From positions 1-64,000 of the forward strand of contig WVZY01000026.1 of NCBI GenBank assembly GCA_011772205.1: a stretch of DNA of 64,000 nt, given 5' to 3'. The translations under genes were made by a program, and so were the position numbers. This document shows, piece after piece, positions 17,659-26,560 of the stretch. This DNA is from Candidatus Latescibacterota bacterium. Lineage in GTDB: Bacteria > Krumholzibacteriota > Krumholzibacteriia > WVZY01. The notes under the pieces were generated by a model. The model was not told where the DNA came from and ran no database searches. It saw only the letters and a program-made list of their open reading frames with translations. Each line of letters opens with the position of its first letter. The first letter of the stretch is position 1.

Positions 17659-18654
17659 TTGAAAATATTCATGGTCATTAGTGCGATCGTTCTGGTGATT
17701 GCCGGTTTCATTCGATATCTGATCCAGAAGTTCTCATATTTATTCAATCCGCCACTCCGAATTCATCTCGTTCCAGAGGCGGCCGGCAAGGGTCGCTCTA
17801 AGGTGTTTGAACAGCACCGGCGTGAACTCGACAGCAGGAGCTTCGATGAGATCGGCACATTCCGGATCCCCGAAATGTCTGGCCTCATGTTGACGGCGTT
17901 TACCCAACCGTACCAAAACGTCTGCGCGGTCGTTTACAATCACCCAATCGTCGGCTGTTTTATTGACATGTTTTCGGAGAACGAGGAAAGCCGAAGTCTC
18001 ACCGTATCCAGTGCGCCTCTAGGCGAAGAGCTCGATCAACCGCCGGGACGGGAAAAGATCATCGACAAGACCCTGACAGTGTCCGATCTGTACGATCTCA
18101 TTCTGAAGGATCGCCCCGCTGGTCCGCACAAGAGGATCGACGCGTCGAACTTCGTCGTAGAGTTTCAGGCGGCTTACGCGAAGGAGATGGACTGGCGAGT
18201 AAACCGCGGCGGCGTCACAGAGGAAGAAGTGAGACGATCGGCGCAGGTTATGGGGATTGCGTCGGATAAAACGGTCCGGAAGGCAACGGAAAAGTTGCGC
18301 GATCAATACGCGTCAAAGCAACGTATTCTCCCGTGCGAAAAGCATCCGGAAGGGGATTGCTCTTATGATTATGAGAAGAACCCGAGACGCGACATCGAGG
18401 GGATGCCGTTCGTCAACGGAGATCCGCGCAGCTGCCCGAAGTATGGGCATATTTGTCCGGAATTCATGGAAGACTTCGGACTCACCACGGAAGACCTGCA
18501 CATTCGCGCTTCCATTCATTGCGGCGCCCTTATTGATGAACTCGTCAAGCAGGGCAAACTCACGAAGGAATCGCCGGAATACCGCGAGCAAAAGCACCGT
18601 TATGAGAACATGCGACGCCTATATCCGAAAGGGAAGTATCCGCAGTACTATTAG
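17659..18654 (+). CDS. Membrane-anchored hypothetical protein with Cys/His-rich C-terminal part
   Basis: The 331-residue product starts with TTG at 17659, six bases after GGGGAGG; the next ATG would be too far. One N-terminal transmembrane helix (about residues 2-20) is followed by a soluble domain. The C-terminal third has a cluster of cysteines and histidines (CEKHPEGDC, CPKYGHICPEF, HCGAL) that could bind metal. I do not recognise the family. It lies just outside the integrase and may mark the right flank of the mobile region. Confidence 0.6.
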   Translation: MKIFMVISAIVLVIAGFIRYLIQKFSYLFNPPLRIHLVPEAAGKGRSKVFEQHRRELDSRSFDEIGTFRIPEMSGLMLTAFTQPYQNVCAVVYNHPIVGCFIDMFSENEESRSLTVSSAPLGEELDQPPGREKIIDKTLTVSDLYDLILKDRPAGPHKRIDASNFVVEFQAAYAKEMDWRVNRGGVTEEEVRRSAQVMGIASDKTVRKATEKLRDQYASKQRILPCEKHPEGDCSYDYEKNPRRDIEGMPFVNGDPRSCPKYGHICPEFMEDFGLTTEDLHIRASIHCGALIDELVKQGKLTKESPEYREQKHRYENMRRLYPKGKYPQYY

Positions 18655-18667
18655 CTCCCAACAGCGA

Positions 18668-19354
18668 CTAGGCTTTAGCAACAATCTCTCTGCTTTTCGG
18701 TCCGCAGTTCAACAGCATGTCCAGGGTTGAAAGATTGTAGATGAAATCTCCCCAAAGCTGCGGGTACACCGGCGGGTGGAAATCGAGAAAAACGAGCTCT
18801 ATACCGTTCTTTTTCATCGAGACGGCGTCGATGTGCTTCTCCACCATCGGAAAGATCGAAAACCGCTTGGCTCCTACGCACTTGCAGATCTTGATGAGCA
18901 GGTCTGTTCCCTTACCGCTGATTCCCAGATCGGTTTGGAGGAGCAGCCGCGTCTTCAGTGAAAATACTTCCCAGAAAAATCGAATCAAATCAACATTGAG
19001 CTCTGCCAGCAGGGCTTGATTTTTCGCGTAGATGAATTCGATGGTTTTATGATATTCGCCGAAATAGGGTGCATTGGCGTAATTCTGTTGGATGCTCCTC
19101 AGATGCTTTTTCCGCCAGTCTCGTCCATTATATAGTTCAACTTCTCGTATAACTTGCAGGCCGCGCCCTTTCTTCCAGACGGGGACGGTCAGCCAAAGTT
19201 CTCCATCCTCGTTTTTCAACCGGTTTCGATTTAGCCAGCATCTTCCCCTGGGGAATTGGACGTCGTCCAGGAGGACCATACAATCTGATTGCGTGGCTTT
19301 GGAAAAGAAACCGGGCCAAGGTAGGAAGATTGGTTGATGCGTAGTAAGGATCAT
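18668..19354 (-). CDS. WbqC-like family protein
   Basis: The 228-residue protein shows the WbqC signature at its N-terminus (TTHQPIFLPWPGFFSKATQSD, VLLDDVQFPRG..WLNRNRL), with length and spacing typical of the family. WbqC-like proteins are found in O-antigen and surface polysaccharide loci and may modify an amino sugar; their chemistry is not firmly settled. No other polysaccharide gene is adjacent. It lies 188 bases downstream of the SDR gene on the same strand and may or may not share its transcript. It converges on the preceding hypothetical. Confidence 0.82.
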   Translation of the reverse strand: MILTTHQPIFLPWPGFFSKATQSDCMVLLDDVQFPRGRCWLNRNRLKNEDGELWLTVPVWKKGRGLQVIREVELYNGRDWRKKHLRSIQQNYANAPYFGEYHKTIEFIYAKNQALLAELNVDLIRFFWEVFSLKTRLLLQTDLGISGKGTDLLIKICKCVGAKRFSIFPMVEKHIDAVSMKKNGIELVFLDFHPPVYPQLWGDFIYNLSTLDMLLNCGPKSREIVAKA

Positions 19355-19542
19355 GTTTTCTCTGATGAACCTGACTGATGTGAACGTTAGGGAACCGCCT
19401 TCTTATGCTCCGGATCTATATAAATTCTACTACTCCCGGCTGTCCACTTCAACTCATTGCATCTTTGTGTGGCCGGTGCCCGGTCGCCGTAATACGACCA
19501 CCGACCGAGTTCCAATGCCATTTGTGAGGGTATCCAGAGAAG

Positions 19543-21072
19543 TTAGGAAGGTACGTTTGCCGATGGTGAGTGTGGTGGCACTTCCGTTGTGTTTGTCTTG
19601 TCTTGCTTGGCGGAGTGCTGCGAAGCTGATGCGATTCCTCTGATCATGCCGGCAAATATGATTTGATGGATAGGATAAAGCGCGTACCAATAAATCAAAC
19701 CGAACAGCCCAACAGGATCGAAGATGGCTGTTTGCCGCAAAGTGGTGTTTTCTCCGTTTTCCGACAACTCGAATTCCAACCAGGCGCGACCGGGGAGCTT
19801 CATTTCGGCTTCGAGGCGAAGCGACCGGTTGCTGGAAGCAGCTTCTACCCTCCAGCAATCCACGACATCACCGGGACGAAGCTGGGTGGGGTGACTTCGT
19901 CCGCGTCGCAAACCGACGCCACCCACTAGTAGATCGATGAATCCTCGCAGTTGCCACAACAAGTTGGCGTAATACCAGCCATTCTTGCCCCCAACTCTTT
20001 CAATCGTGGAAAATACTCTCCCCGGCTTGGCGCGCACTCGAATGGTCCTGGAGTCGACGAGCCGGTTTCCAAAGCGTACGCCTCCCCAATCCCGTTGCGT
20101 GTTCGAGGATGATAGAGCATCTGTCCAGCGTGTGGCTGCGAATTCACGATCTTCATTGTGCAGGGCGGACACGATCGCTTCCCGAACGCTCATCGGCACT
20201 ACTTTGAACACATCACCTGCTCTAGAATCTCGAACCACGGTGGGATGCCTCATACCTTCAATGAGCTTCCGGCCTATTCGCAAATGCAGAGGCGTCACAA
20301 GGCGCAGCCAGAGACTGGACAGTCGGGGCGTGAGAACCGGCACTGGAATCAAGTATCTCCTGAGATTCCGCTGACGGGCATACTCACGAATCAAATCCCC
20401 ATAGGAGACGACGTCGCGCCCGCCGATTTCATAAACCGCGCTACCTTCGGTATCGATTGTCATCGACTCCAGAAGATATTGAAGCAAGTCCTCGATTCCG
20501 ATGGGCTGAGCGGGTACGGCGACCCAGCGTGGTGTTATCATGAGGGGAAGGCGTTCCGTCAGCGCCCGTATCAACTCGAAAGACAGGCTTTCAGATCCGA
20601 TTACTATTGAAGCGCGCAGTTCAACGATGGGAACACCCGATGAACGCAGGATCTCTCCAACTTCTTGGCGGCTCCGCAAATGTGAGGATAGCTTGCTGCC
20701 GGGGTCTCCCAATCCGCCGAGGTAGATGATGCGCTGTATGCCACACTCTTTCGCGGCTTCGCCGAATTTTTGGGCGGCTTTCCGGTCTTCTTCTTCGAAA
20801 TCCCCACTCGATCCCATTGAGTGAATCAGATAGAAGGCAATATGGACGCCCTGAAGCGCTCTCAACAAGGAGTGCTTGTCGCGGACATCACCGCGAACAA
20901 CCTCGATGTCCGTGGCAATCCGGTCGAGAAGATACTCGGGTTTTCGGGCAAGACAGCGGACGTGATATTTGCTGCGGTCTATTTTGTGCAGCAATCGACC
21001 GCCAATATACCCCGTGGCACCAGTCACAAGGACGATTTGCTTTGCATCTGCAGTGTTCAATGTATTGTTCAT
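19543..21072 (-). CDS. NAD(P)-binding SDR-family protein fused to DUF2867
   Basis: The 509-residue protein starts with an atypical short-chain dehydrogenase domain: VTGATGYIGGRLL at about residues 16-28 is the nucleotide-binding loop, and YLIHSM and GGLGDP follow. From about residue 340 it carries the DUF2867 domain (WYYANLLWQLRGFIDLLVGG). This fusion is often linked to photolyase and LitR/CarH regulators in other bacteria. Its ATG overlaps the photolyase stop as ATGA, so the two are coupled. A role in light- or oxidative-stress metabolism is inferred from context; the substrate is unknown. Confidence 0.85.
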   Translation of the reverse strand: MNNTLNTADAKQIVLVTGATGYIGGRLLHKIDRSKYHVRCLARKPEYLLDRIATDIEVVRGDVRDKHSLLRALQGVHIAFYLIHSMGSSGDFEEEDRKAAQKFGEAAKECGIQRIIYLGGLGDPGSKLSSHLRSRQEVGEILRSSGVPIVELRASIVIGSESLSFELIRALTERLPLMITPRWVAVPAQPIGIEDLLQYLLESMTIDTEGSAVYEIGGRDVVSYGDLIREYARQRNLRRYLIPVPVLTPRLSSLWLRLVTPLHLRIGRKLIEGMRHPTVVRDSRAGDVFKVVPMSVREAIVSALHNEDREFAATRWTDALSSSNTQRDWGGVRFGNRLVDSRTIRVRAKPGRVFSTIERVGGKNGWYYANLLWQLRGFIDLLVGGVGLRRGRSHPTQLRPGDVVDCWRVEAASSNRSLRLEAEMKLPGRAWLEFELSENGENTTLRQTAIFDPVGLFGLIYWYALYPIHQIIFAGMIRGIASASQHSAKQDKTNTTEVPPHSPSANVPS

Positions 21073-22526
21073 GATCTTCTGTGTTTTCTCATTGCGTCAT
21101 ACGCATCGAGCGCCCTACGGCGAGCAGATGAATGATCGACGATTGGGCGAGGGTAGTCTTTTCCCAATCGAACACCCGATCTCGACAGGAGGGTTGGAGG
21201 TGCCTGCCAGGGTTTGTGCACCCACTGGTTGGGGATGCTCGCGATCTCAGGAATCCATTTGCGAACATATTTGCCGTCGGGATCGAATTTTTCGCCTTGA
21301 AGGACTGGATTGAAAACGCGAAAGTACGGCGCAGCATCGGCGCCACATCCCGCTACCCATTGCCAACCGAGTGTATTGCTTGCAAGATCCGCATCGACGA
21401 GGTTCTCCCAGAACCACTTGGCTCCCTCCTGCCATGGAATTAGCAGATGTTTGACGAGGAATGAAGCAACGATCATTCGAACTCGATTGTGTATCCATCC
21501 GGATTCCGCAAGCTGCCTCATGCCTGCATCTACAATAGGGTAGCCGGTTGAGCCATTCTTCCAAGATTTTAGAGCGCGTATGTCTCGGTGCCACGGGAAG
21601 TGATCGAACTCCGGACGCATAGGTTCGTCCACGGTGTTGGAGTAATGATGCAGCAAATAATATGCGAACTCACGCCAGCCAATTTGTCTGAGAAACGCCT
21701 CGGCCGAGATACGAGCCGATTTCGGACCGGCTTTTGATATGCGACTCTTCACAGCATGCCATATCTGGTGCGGGCTGATTTCGCCAAAATGCAGGTGCGG
21801 TGAGAGTCTCGAGGTCGTGTCGTGATCGGGGCGATCACGTTCTTGGCTATAATTGTGCATGAACCTGCTAATCCATCGATCCATCTGACGCTGTGCGGAT
21901 AATGTTCCCGGATTCCACTCTTCGAAACGGCCTTTGTTGGAATTCAGCTGAAGGGAAATGCCGAGCTCATCGAGCGACTCGGAAGCAGGCCATTTTTCGG
22001 GATTCTGAATGCGACGCGGTGCAGGGAGCGGTCCAATGGGAGATGGAAGGGATAGGCAAGCGTTCCAGAATGGAGTGAAAACCTTGTATGGCTCATCTTT
22101 GCCGGTCTTTATCTCGTCCGGATCGAAGAGAAGGTTGCTATTGAAAACCTGGATCTCCATACCAGCACGGCGAATCAGCTTGTTTACTCGAGATTCAATC
22201 CTCTTCTCGCTGGGTTCGTACCTCCGGTTCCAAAAAACCGAGTTCACCTGGATTTCCTTCGTGAGCTGATCGAGTACCATGTGGGGCTCACCCTCACGAA
22301 CAATCAGTCGCGAACTCAATTTAGCCAATTCGCTGGCAAGATTTTCTAGAGATTTGACGAGCCACCATCTACTTGCTGTCCCGGGCGCCCAGGATTTGCG
22401 TTTGCCCGCGTGCCAGATAAATAACGGGACGACTGGCCTGCCGCTTTCAACAGCCGCGACAAAAGCGGGATTATTAGCTACACGCAGATCTTGACGAAAC
22501 CACATGATTGAAACAAGATTGGGCAT
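21069..22526 (-). CDS. phrB: Deoxyribodipyrimidine (CPD) photolyase, class I
   Basis: The 485-residue flavoprotein uses blue light to split cyclobutane pyrimidine dimers. It has the N-terminal antenna-binding domain (IMWFRQDLRVANNPAF) and the C-terminal FAD domain with RQIGWREFAYYLL, GYPIVDAGMRQL..GWIHNRVRM and NTLGWQWVAGCGADAAPYFR. Length is normal for the class. The ATG at 22526 is chosen because family members start close to the MWFRQDLR motif; the ORF-track start is a TTG 14 codons upstream. It overlaps the SDR-DUF2867 gene and lies downstream of DUF378, in a probable operon controlled by the divergent CarH-like regulator. Confidence 0.93.
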   Translation of the reverse strand: MPNLVSIMWFRQDLRVANNPAFVAAVESGRPVVPLFIWHAGKRKSWAPGTASRWWLVKSLENLASELAKLSSRLIVREGEPHMVLDQLTKEIQVNSVFWNRRYEPSEKRIESRVNKLIRRAGMEIQVFNSNLLFDPDEIKTGKDEPYKVFTPFWNACLSLPSPIGPLPAPRRIQNPEKWPASESLDELGISLQLNSNKGRFEEWNPGTLSAQRQMDRWISRFMHNYSQERDRPDHDTTSRLSPHLHFGEISPHQIWHAVKSRISKAGPKSARISAEAFLRQIGWREFAYYLLHHYSNTVDEPMRPEFDHFPWHRDIRALKSWKNGSTGYPIVDAGMRQLAESGWIHNRVRMIVASFLVKHLLIPWQEGAKWFWENLVDADLASNTLGWQWVAGCGADAAPYFRVFNPVLQGEKFDPDGKYVRKWIPEIASIPNQWVHKPWQAPPTLLSRSGVRLGKDYPRPIVDHSSARRRALDAYDAMRKHRRS

Positions 22527-22675
22527 CGTAACGCTGTCCAGTGAAATAGGCAAATAGCAGTGTAGCAATTCAAGGAGTTGAGTGCATTCGCGAAATCATA
22601 ATACGCGTACCCCGGAAGATGGTTGCGGGGAGCCGATGTTGTTAGATCTTCTCCCGGGGACGCGTGCAAAATCGC

Positions 22676-22900
22676 TTATGCCCTGGAACGCGCGAAGCCC
22701 CAGCGGCGCTGGATACCTTTTACCTGTGCGGCTTGATAGAACGCGGACAGTCCAACCAGGCTGTAAATGATTCGGGCGATCAAATTGGAATGACCGCCGA
22801 ACAGCCCGGCCACCAGGTCGAACTGGAACAGGCCGACGAGTCCCCAGTTGAGGCCGCCGACGATCAGTAAAACTGCTGCAAGAATGTCGAGTTTCTTCAT
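22676..22900 (-). CDS. DUF378 small membrane protein
   Basis: The 74-residue protein matches the DUF378 (YuzA-like) family: LDILAAVLLIVGGLNWGLVG, then a second helix LIARIIYSLVGLSAFYQ. It has two transmembrane helices and no known function. GGAGA precedes the ATG at 22900. It is the first gene of a likely minus-strand operon with the photolyase and the SDR protein, starting from the promoter region shared with the CarH-like regulator. The 150-base gap to the photolyase leaves room for a second promoter. Confidence 0.82.
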   Translation of the reverse strand: MKKLDILAAVLLIVGGLNWGLVGLFQFDLVAGLFGGHSNLIARIIYSLVGLSAFYQAAQVKGIQRRWGFARSRA

Positions 22901-22979
22901 CTCATCCGTCTCCTTTGTTTTTTGCGTGTCCGGTACAACTAAGAGCTGCGGGCCTCGTTATCTATTTTCTGTCATAGAA

Positions 22980-23006
22980 ATTAATTGAACAAATTGATAA
23001 TGTCAA
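22980..23006 (-). promoter_or_regulatory. Predicted promoter of the DUF378-photolyase operon
   Basis: On the minus strand TTGACA (complement of 23001-23006) is followed after 17 bases by TAATTT, a good sigma-70-like pair pointing to the DUF378 gene. It sits next to the regulator's palindrome, so one bound regulator could control both directions. Confidence 0.5.
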
Positions 23007-23014
23007 GAATATTT

Positions 23015-23040
23015 TCAAAATTATATTGACATAATTTTGA
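23015..23040. promoter_or_regulatory. Perfect 10-bp inverted repeat, probable CarH operator
   Basis: TCAAAATTAT and ATAATTTTGA pair exactly around the six bases ATTGAC. The palindrome covers the -35 box of the regulator gene and lies next to the opposing promoter. That is the expected place for a self-repressing operator of a MerR/CarH-type dimer or tetramer. Binding is inferred. Confidence 0.6.
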
Positions 23041-23061
23041 CGATGGTCTATTCTGTTAATA
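23026..23061 (+). promoter_or_regulatory. Predicted carH promoter giving a leaderless transcript
   Basis: TTGACA at 23026-23031 and TATTCT at 23049-23054 are separated by exactly 17 bases. Transcription should begin about seven bases later, which is at or next to the ATG at 23061. No ribosome-binding site is present, so the mRNA is probably leaderless. Confidence 0.55.
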
Positions 23062-24005
23062 TGGAAAAAGATAGGCAGCATACGATGCCGAGACATCCCA
23101 TTGGAGTCGTCTCCATTCGGACAGGTATTTCCAAGGACGTCCTGCGGGTCTGGGAACGACGGTACGGGGCGGTAACTCCGGCGCGGACGCCAACCGGGCG
23201 GAGGCTTTACTCAGACCTGGACATCGAGCGCCTGAGGCTTCTTAGACAGGCAGTTGCAGGGGGACGGCGCATCAGCGACGTGGCGGCTCTCGAGCTGACC
23301 GAACTTCAGGCCTTGACCGGAGACGATCGGTCCAGGGCCGAGCCTGAGGTGGAATTCGAATCCCCGCAGGCGGAAGGGGTGAGCCGATACCTTCAGGAGA
23401 GTCTAGAGGCGCTATATCGTCTTGATAACCGTGAGCTGGAGAACATCTTGTCGAAAGCGGCCATTTCCCTCGGGAGCAAAAGCATGCGGAGGGACGTGAT
23501 CGGACCATTGCTGACGATCGTAGGAGATCGCTGGCGCGACGGCACTGTCCGTATTATGCATGAACACCTCGTTAGCGCCATTATCCGTTCGATCTTGGGA
23601 TCCGCGACGAATGGGGTTGGCGGTTCGCTTTCGGGACCGCGACTCATCGTGACGACCCCGTCCGGGGAACTACATGAACTCGGCGCGATTATGGCCGCCT
23701 CGGCCGCCAAAGAAACTGGATGGCATGTTGTTTATCTTGGTCCCAACCTCCCAGCCGAAGAGATTGTTCAGGCGGCTCGTGAGTTCCAAGCTCGTGCGGT
23801 TGGTCTGAGCATCGTGTGCAGCACCGGTGATCGACATTTAGCCGAAGAGTTGAGGAAGATCCGGCGGTTTCTGGATCCCAATGTAGCGTTGCTCATCGGT
23901 GGCAGGGGGGCCCGGCATATGGATTCACTCTTCCACGAGCTCGGGGCGACATATGTCGAGGACCTCGCAGCTTTCCAGGACGCATTAGACGCTATTACCA
24001 TCTGA
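23061..24005 (+). CDS. carH: CarH/LitR-type B12-dependent photoreceptor repressor
   Basis: The 314-residue regulator has an N-terminal MerR-type winged helix (GVVSIRTGISKDVLRVWERRYG...PTGRRLYSDLDIERLRLL), a helical cap with the exact Wx9EH signature (WRDGTVRIMHEH) that shields adenosylcobalamin, and a B12-binding domain with the ExHxxG motif (ELHELG). Characterised CarH proteins bind DNA in the dark as tetramers and fall apart when light breaks the cobalt-carbon bond. It should therefore repress the divergent DUF378-photolyase-SDR genes in darkness. The ATG at 23061 is preferred; the ORF-track TTG at 23037 lies inside the promoter and palindrome. Confidence 0.9.
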   Translation: MEKDRQHTMPRHPIGVVSIRTGISKDVLRVWERRYGAVTPARTPTGRRLYSDLDIERLRLLRQAVAGGRRISDVAALELTELQALTGDDRSRAEPEVEFESPQAEGVSRYLQESLEALYRLDNRELENILSKAAISLGSKSMRRDVIGPLLTIVGDRWRDGTVRIMHEHLVSAIIRSILGSATNGVGGSLSGPRLIVTTPSGELHELGAIMAASAAKETGWHVVYLGPNLPAEEIVQAAREFQARAVGLSIVCSTGDRHLAEELRKIRRFLDPNVALLIGGRGARHMDSLFHELGATYVEDLAAFQDALDAITI

Positions 24006-24067
24006 TCGCGGCAGATCCCTACCACCCAATAAAGCGGTTTTCTAAATACTCACCAATGTGCTGTTCG

Positions 24068-24079
24068 CGTCCGCGGACG
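24068..24079. repeat. 12-bp perfect palindrome upstream of the transporter
   Basis: CGTCCGCGGACG reads the same on both strands and lies about 100 bases before the transporter start. It could be an operator or chance; nothing else in the 171-base gap is clear apart from a TACAAT string. Confidence 0.25.
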
Positions 24080-24176
24080 TCTTGACTAGCTATTTTCAGC
24101 AAGACTCAGTTAGCGCGTCGTGGTACAATCTCCGCCATCTATCCAGCTTGCAATTTACTCTGCCCAGGAGGAGTAA

Positions 24177-25466
24177 ATGAAAGAAAGGACACCTTTTCCG
24201 CCGGTTTTTTGGGTTGCCAATGGTATCGAGATTCTCGAGCGCTTCGCCTACTACGGCATCTACTTCGGCTTCGGAATCTATATGGAGTATCTCGGTTACT
24301 CCCGGGCTCAGCTGGGGTTCGTCCAGAGCATTTTCCTTTTTCTCTCCTACGTGATCCCCGTGATCTCCGGCACCTTTGCCGATCGCTACGGATTCAAGAA
24401 GGTGCTCATTATCTCGTATCTCGCCTATCTGCCCTCGATTTTGCTGCTGATTTTTACCAAAACGTACTCTGGCATCGTTCTCACGATGCTCAGCATTGGA
24501 CTGGCGGCAGGGATCTTCAAGCCGCTCATCGCGGGCACGGTCAGGGCGGTCAGCGACCCGACCAACAAGACGCTGGGATTTGGCATCTTCTACGCCATGG
24601 TGAATGTTGGCGCTTCCTTGGGCCCGATCATCGCAGGCAGGCTAAGGGCCATCTCCTGGAACTATGCCTTTCTCGCAGCGGCTATTGGTATCGGCCTCAT
24701 GTTGCTCATTACTATCTTCTTCTATGAGGAGCCCAAGAGAGAGATCGAGGGAGCGACACTCAAGGGTAAATTCCGTGATATAGGGATTGCCCTGTCGGAC
24801 GTGAAGTTCTCCGTGTTTTTAGTACTGCTCGGTCTCTTCTTCTGGCTTCCCTTCTGGGCATTCTTCAATCTGTGTGCGATCTTCGTCGATCGCAATGTCG
24901 ATACCGCCCAACTCTATCTGAATCTCAAGAGCGTGTTCGGAACGTCATTTGCAAACTTCTTCTCTCACGAGGACGAGGAGGGAGTGAGACGCGTGCTGGG
25001 AGAGACGATCTCGCACACCGGTTACATCATCATAGTTCTGCAGGTCTTCATATCGAGAATCTTCGAAAAGTTCCCCGCACTCCCCTCGTTCCTCGTCGGC
25101 ATCTTTGCGGCGGCAGTGGGATTGGTGATCCTTGGCCTTGCGCATGTCTCCGTGCCCGCCCTCATTTTTCTCGGAATCTTCTTCTTCGCGGTGGGGGAGA
25201 TGATCTCTTCGCCCCGAATCCAGGAATACATCACCTGGATCGCTCCAAAGGAGAAGGCAGGCCTTTACATGGGTGCCAACTTCCTGGCGGTTGGCATCGG
25301 CGGCGCCACCAGCGGCGTGATCTACACGACTCTTTATGGGCACTTCCGGGACTTGAACCACCCCGACTATGTCTGGTACGTACTTGCGGCCCATTGCATC
25401 CTGGCGATCTTGGTGCTGCTGATTTTCAAGAAGGTTGCGGGAGAATTCAAGGAACAGGAGGAATAG
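24177..25466 (+). CDS. Major facilitator transporter, POT/peptide-transporter-like
   Basis: The 429-residue membrane protein has about 12 hydrophobic helices. Its first helix has NGIEILERFAYYGIYFGF, resembling the ExxERFxYY motif of proton-coupled oligopeptide (POT) transporters, followed by a typical MFS loop (GTFADRYGFKKVL). It probably carries a small peptide or similar solute with protons, but the substrate is uncertain because it is shorter and more divergent than classical POTs. A strong AGGAGGAG precedes the ATG. A long loop around residues 240-280 is unusual. The nucleotidyltransferase follows 74 bases later. Confidence 0.82.
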   Translation: MKERTPFPPVFWVANGIEILERFAYYGIYFGFGIYMEYLGYSRAQLGFVQSIFLFLSYVIPVISGTFADRYGFKKVLIISYLAYLPSILLLIFTKTYSGIVLTMLSIGLAAGIFKPLIAGTVRAVSDPTNKTLGFGIFYAMVNVGASLGPIIAGRLRAISWNYAFLAAAIGIGLMLLITIFFYEEPKREIEGATLKGKFRDIGIALSDVKFSVFLVLLGLFFWLPFWAFFNLCAIFVDRNVDTAQLYLNLKSVFGTSFANFFSHEDEEGVRRVLGETISHTGYIIIVLQVFISRIFEKFPALPSFLVGIFAAAVGLVILGLAHVSVPALIFLGIFFFAVGEMISSPRIQEYITWIAPKEKAGLYMGANFLAVGIGGATSGVIYTTLYGHFRDLNHPDYVWYVLAAHCILAILVLLIFKKVAGEFKEQEE

Positions 25467-25540
25467 TAACGCCGGCGGAGACGAACTGGGATCCTTGTGG
25501 CGATCGGCGTCTGCGGCAATAATTCGCTGAGGCCGTTCTT

Positions 25541-26335
25541 GTGAGCCGTATTCGAAGAGCTATTATTCTTGCCGGAGGCCGTGGCACTCGGCTCCTGCCG
25601 CTCACTCGAGCGGTTCCCAAGGAAATGCTGCCTCTGGGTACCAAGCCAATTTTGCAGCATATTGTCGAAGAGTTGAGAACGGCTGGGCTCGAGGAAATAA
25701 TCATCGTTTCGAGAGAGGGGAAATCGGCGATAGCCAATCACTTTGCCGGCGAGAACGACATTCGGATTCTCATGAAAAAAGGAGCCAAGGGGCCCGGGCA
25801 TTCCGTGATGTTCGCGCGCGAGTTCCTCGGAGACGAGAGTTTTCTTGTCGCATTCGGGGACGCCCCTTATCGGGGAGCGCGCGTGAACGAGTTCCTTTTA
25901 CAATTGTTGAACGCTCATGAGTCACTCCAGGCCTCGGCAGTGCTCGCGGTGGCACGGGCTCCTCTGAACGAGATTCCTCTGAGAGCGGTCGTTAAGCCTG
26001 AAGGCTCGCTGAAGCCGGGTGTTGCAAGCCCCGTAGCTGATCTTGTGCAAAAGCCGGGCCCTTCTGAAGCTCCGAGTAATTGGGCGGTGGCCGGTCGCTA
26101 TACGTTTAACCCTGCCGTATTGGATTCGCTGGCAGATATTGCTTCCCGAGCGACTGGTGAGATTCTCCTGGTGGATGCGATCAAGCACATGATGGCCCAA
26201 GGCCAGCGAATCTACGCTCTCCCGCTGGGTGAGAGCCAGCATCGTTTCGACACGGGAAGTCTAGAAGGATATTTGAGAGCGTTCAGGGCGTATGCGGATG
26301 AGTCTTCGCATGAGGACTGGCCTCATTGCAATTGA
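25541..26335 (+). CDS. Sugar nucleotidyltransferase, GalU-like (UTP-glucose-1-phosphate uridylyltransferase family)
   Basis: The 264-residue enzyme has the nucleotidyltransferase signature AGGRGTRLLPLTRAVPKEMLP at about residues 11-31 and a GalU-like core (KPILQHIVEELRTAGLEEIIIV). It should join a nucleoside triphosphate to a sugar 1-phosphate for polysaccharide synthesis; glucose 1-phosphate and UTP are the likeliest substrates. The usual VEKP motif appears as VQKP, and the region after the signature is shorter than in E. coli GalU. The start is a GTG with only a weak TGAGG site. A strong hairpin follows. Confidence 0.83.
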   Translation: MSRIRRAIILAGGRGTRLLPLTRAVPKEMLPLGTKPILQHIVEELRTAGLEEIIIVSREGKSAIANHFAGENDIRILMKKGAKGPGHSVMFAREFLGDESFLVAFGDAPYRGARVNEFLLQLLNAHESLQASAVLAVARAPLNEIPLRAVVKPEGSLKPGVASPVADLVQKPGPSEAPSNWAVAGRYTFNPAVLDSLADIASRATGEILLVDAIKHMMAQGQRIYALPLGESQHRFDTGSLEGYLRAFRAYADESSHEDWPHCN

Positions 26336-26342
26336 TCACTGA

Positions 26343-26434
26343 GACTGCCTTGGGTGCCGCGAGGCGATTTCCGCAGCGCGCTGCAGCTTTAGACGCGCGC
26401 GAGGACCATGAGCCGGGGGGCACCCAAGGCGGTC
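26343..26434 (+). terminator. Long-loop hairpin downstream of the nucleotidyltransferase
   Basis: GACTGCCTTGGGTGCC (26343-26358) pairs with GGCACCCAAGGCGGTC (26419-26434) over 16 positions with one G-U pair. A 60-base loop holds a further GC-rich stem. CTGTTTTC follows. It can end the upstream transcript, and the large structured loop might do something more. Confidence 0.5.
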
Positions 26435-26560
26435 CTGTTTTCGGAAATGCATACGGCGGGTGTCGCACTTGCACTCTGCTACGCGCCGAAAGCCTGCGTT
26501 GAATGAGTTATAGCACGCTGCAAAAATCGCCTCGCGTCAATCGAGGAATCGAGGCACGCT

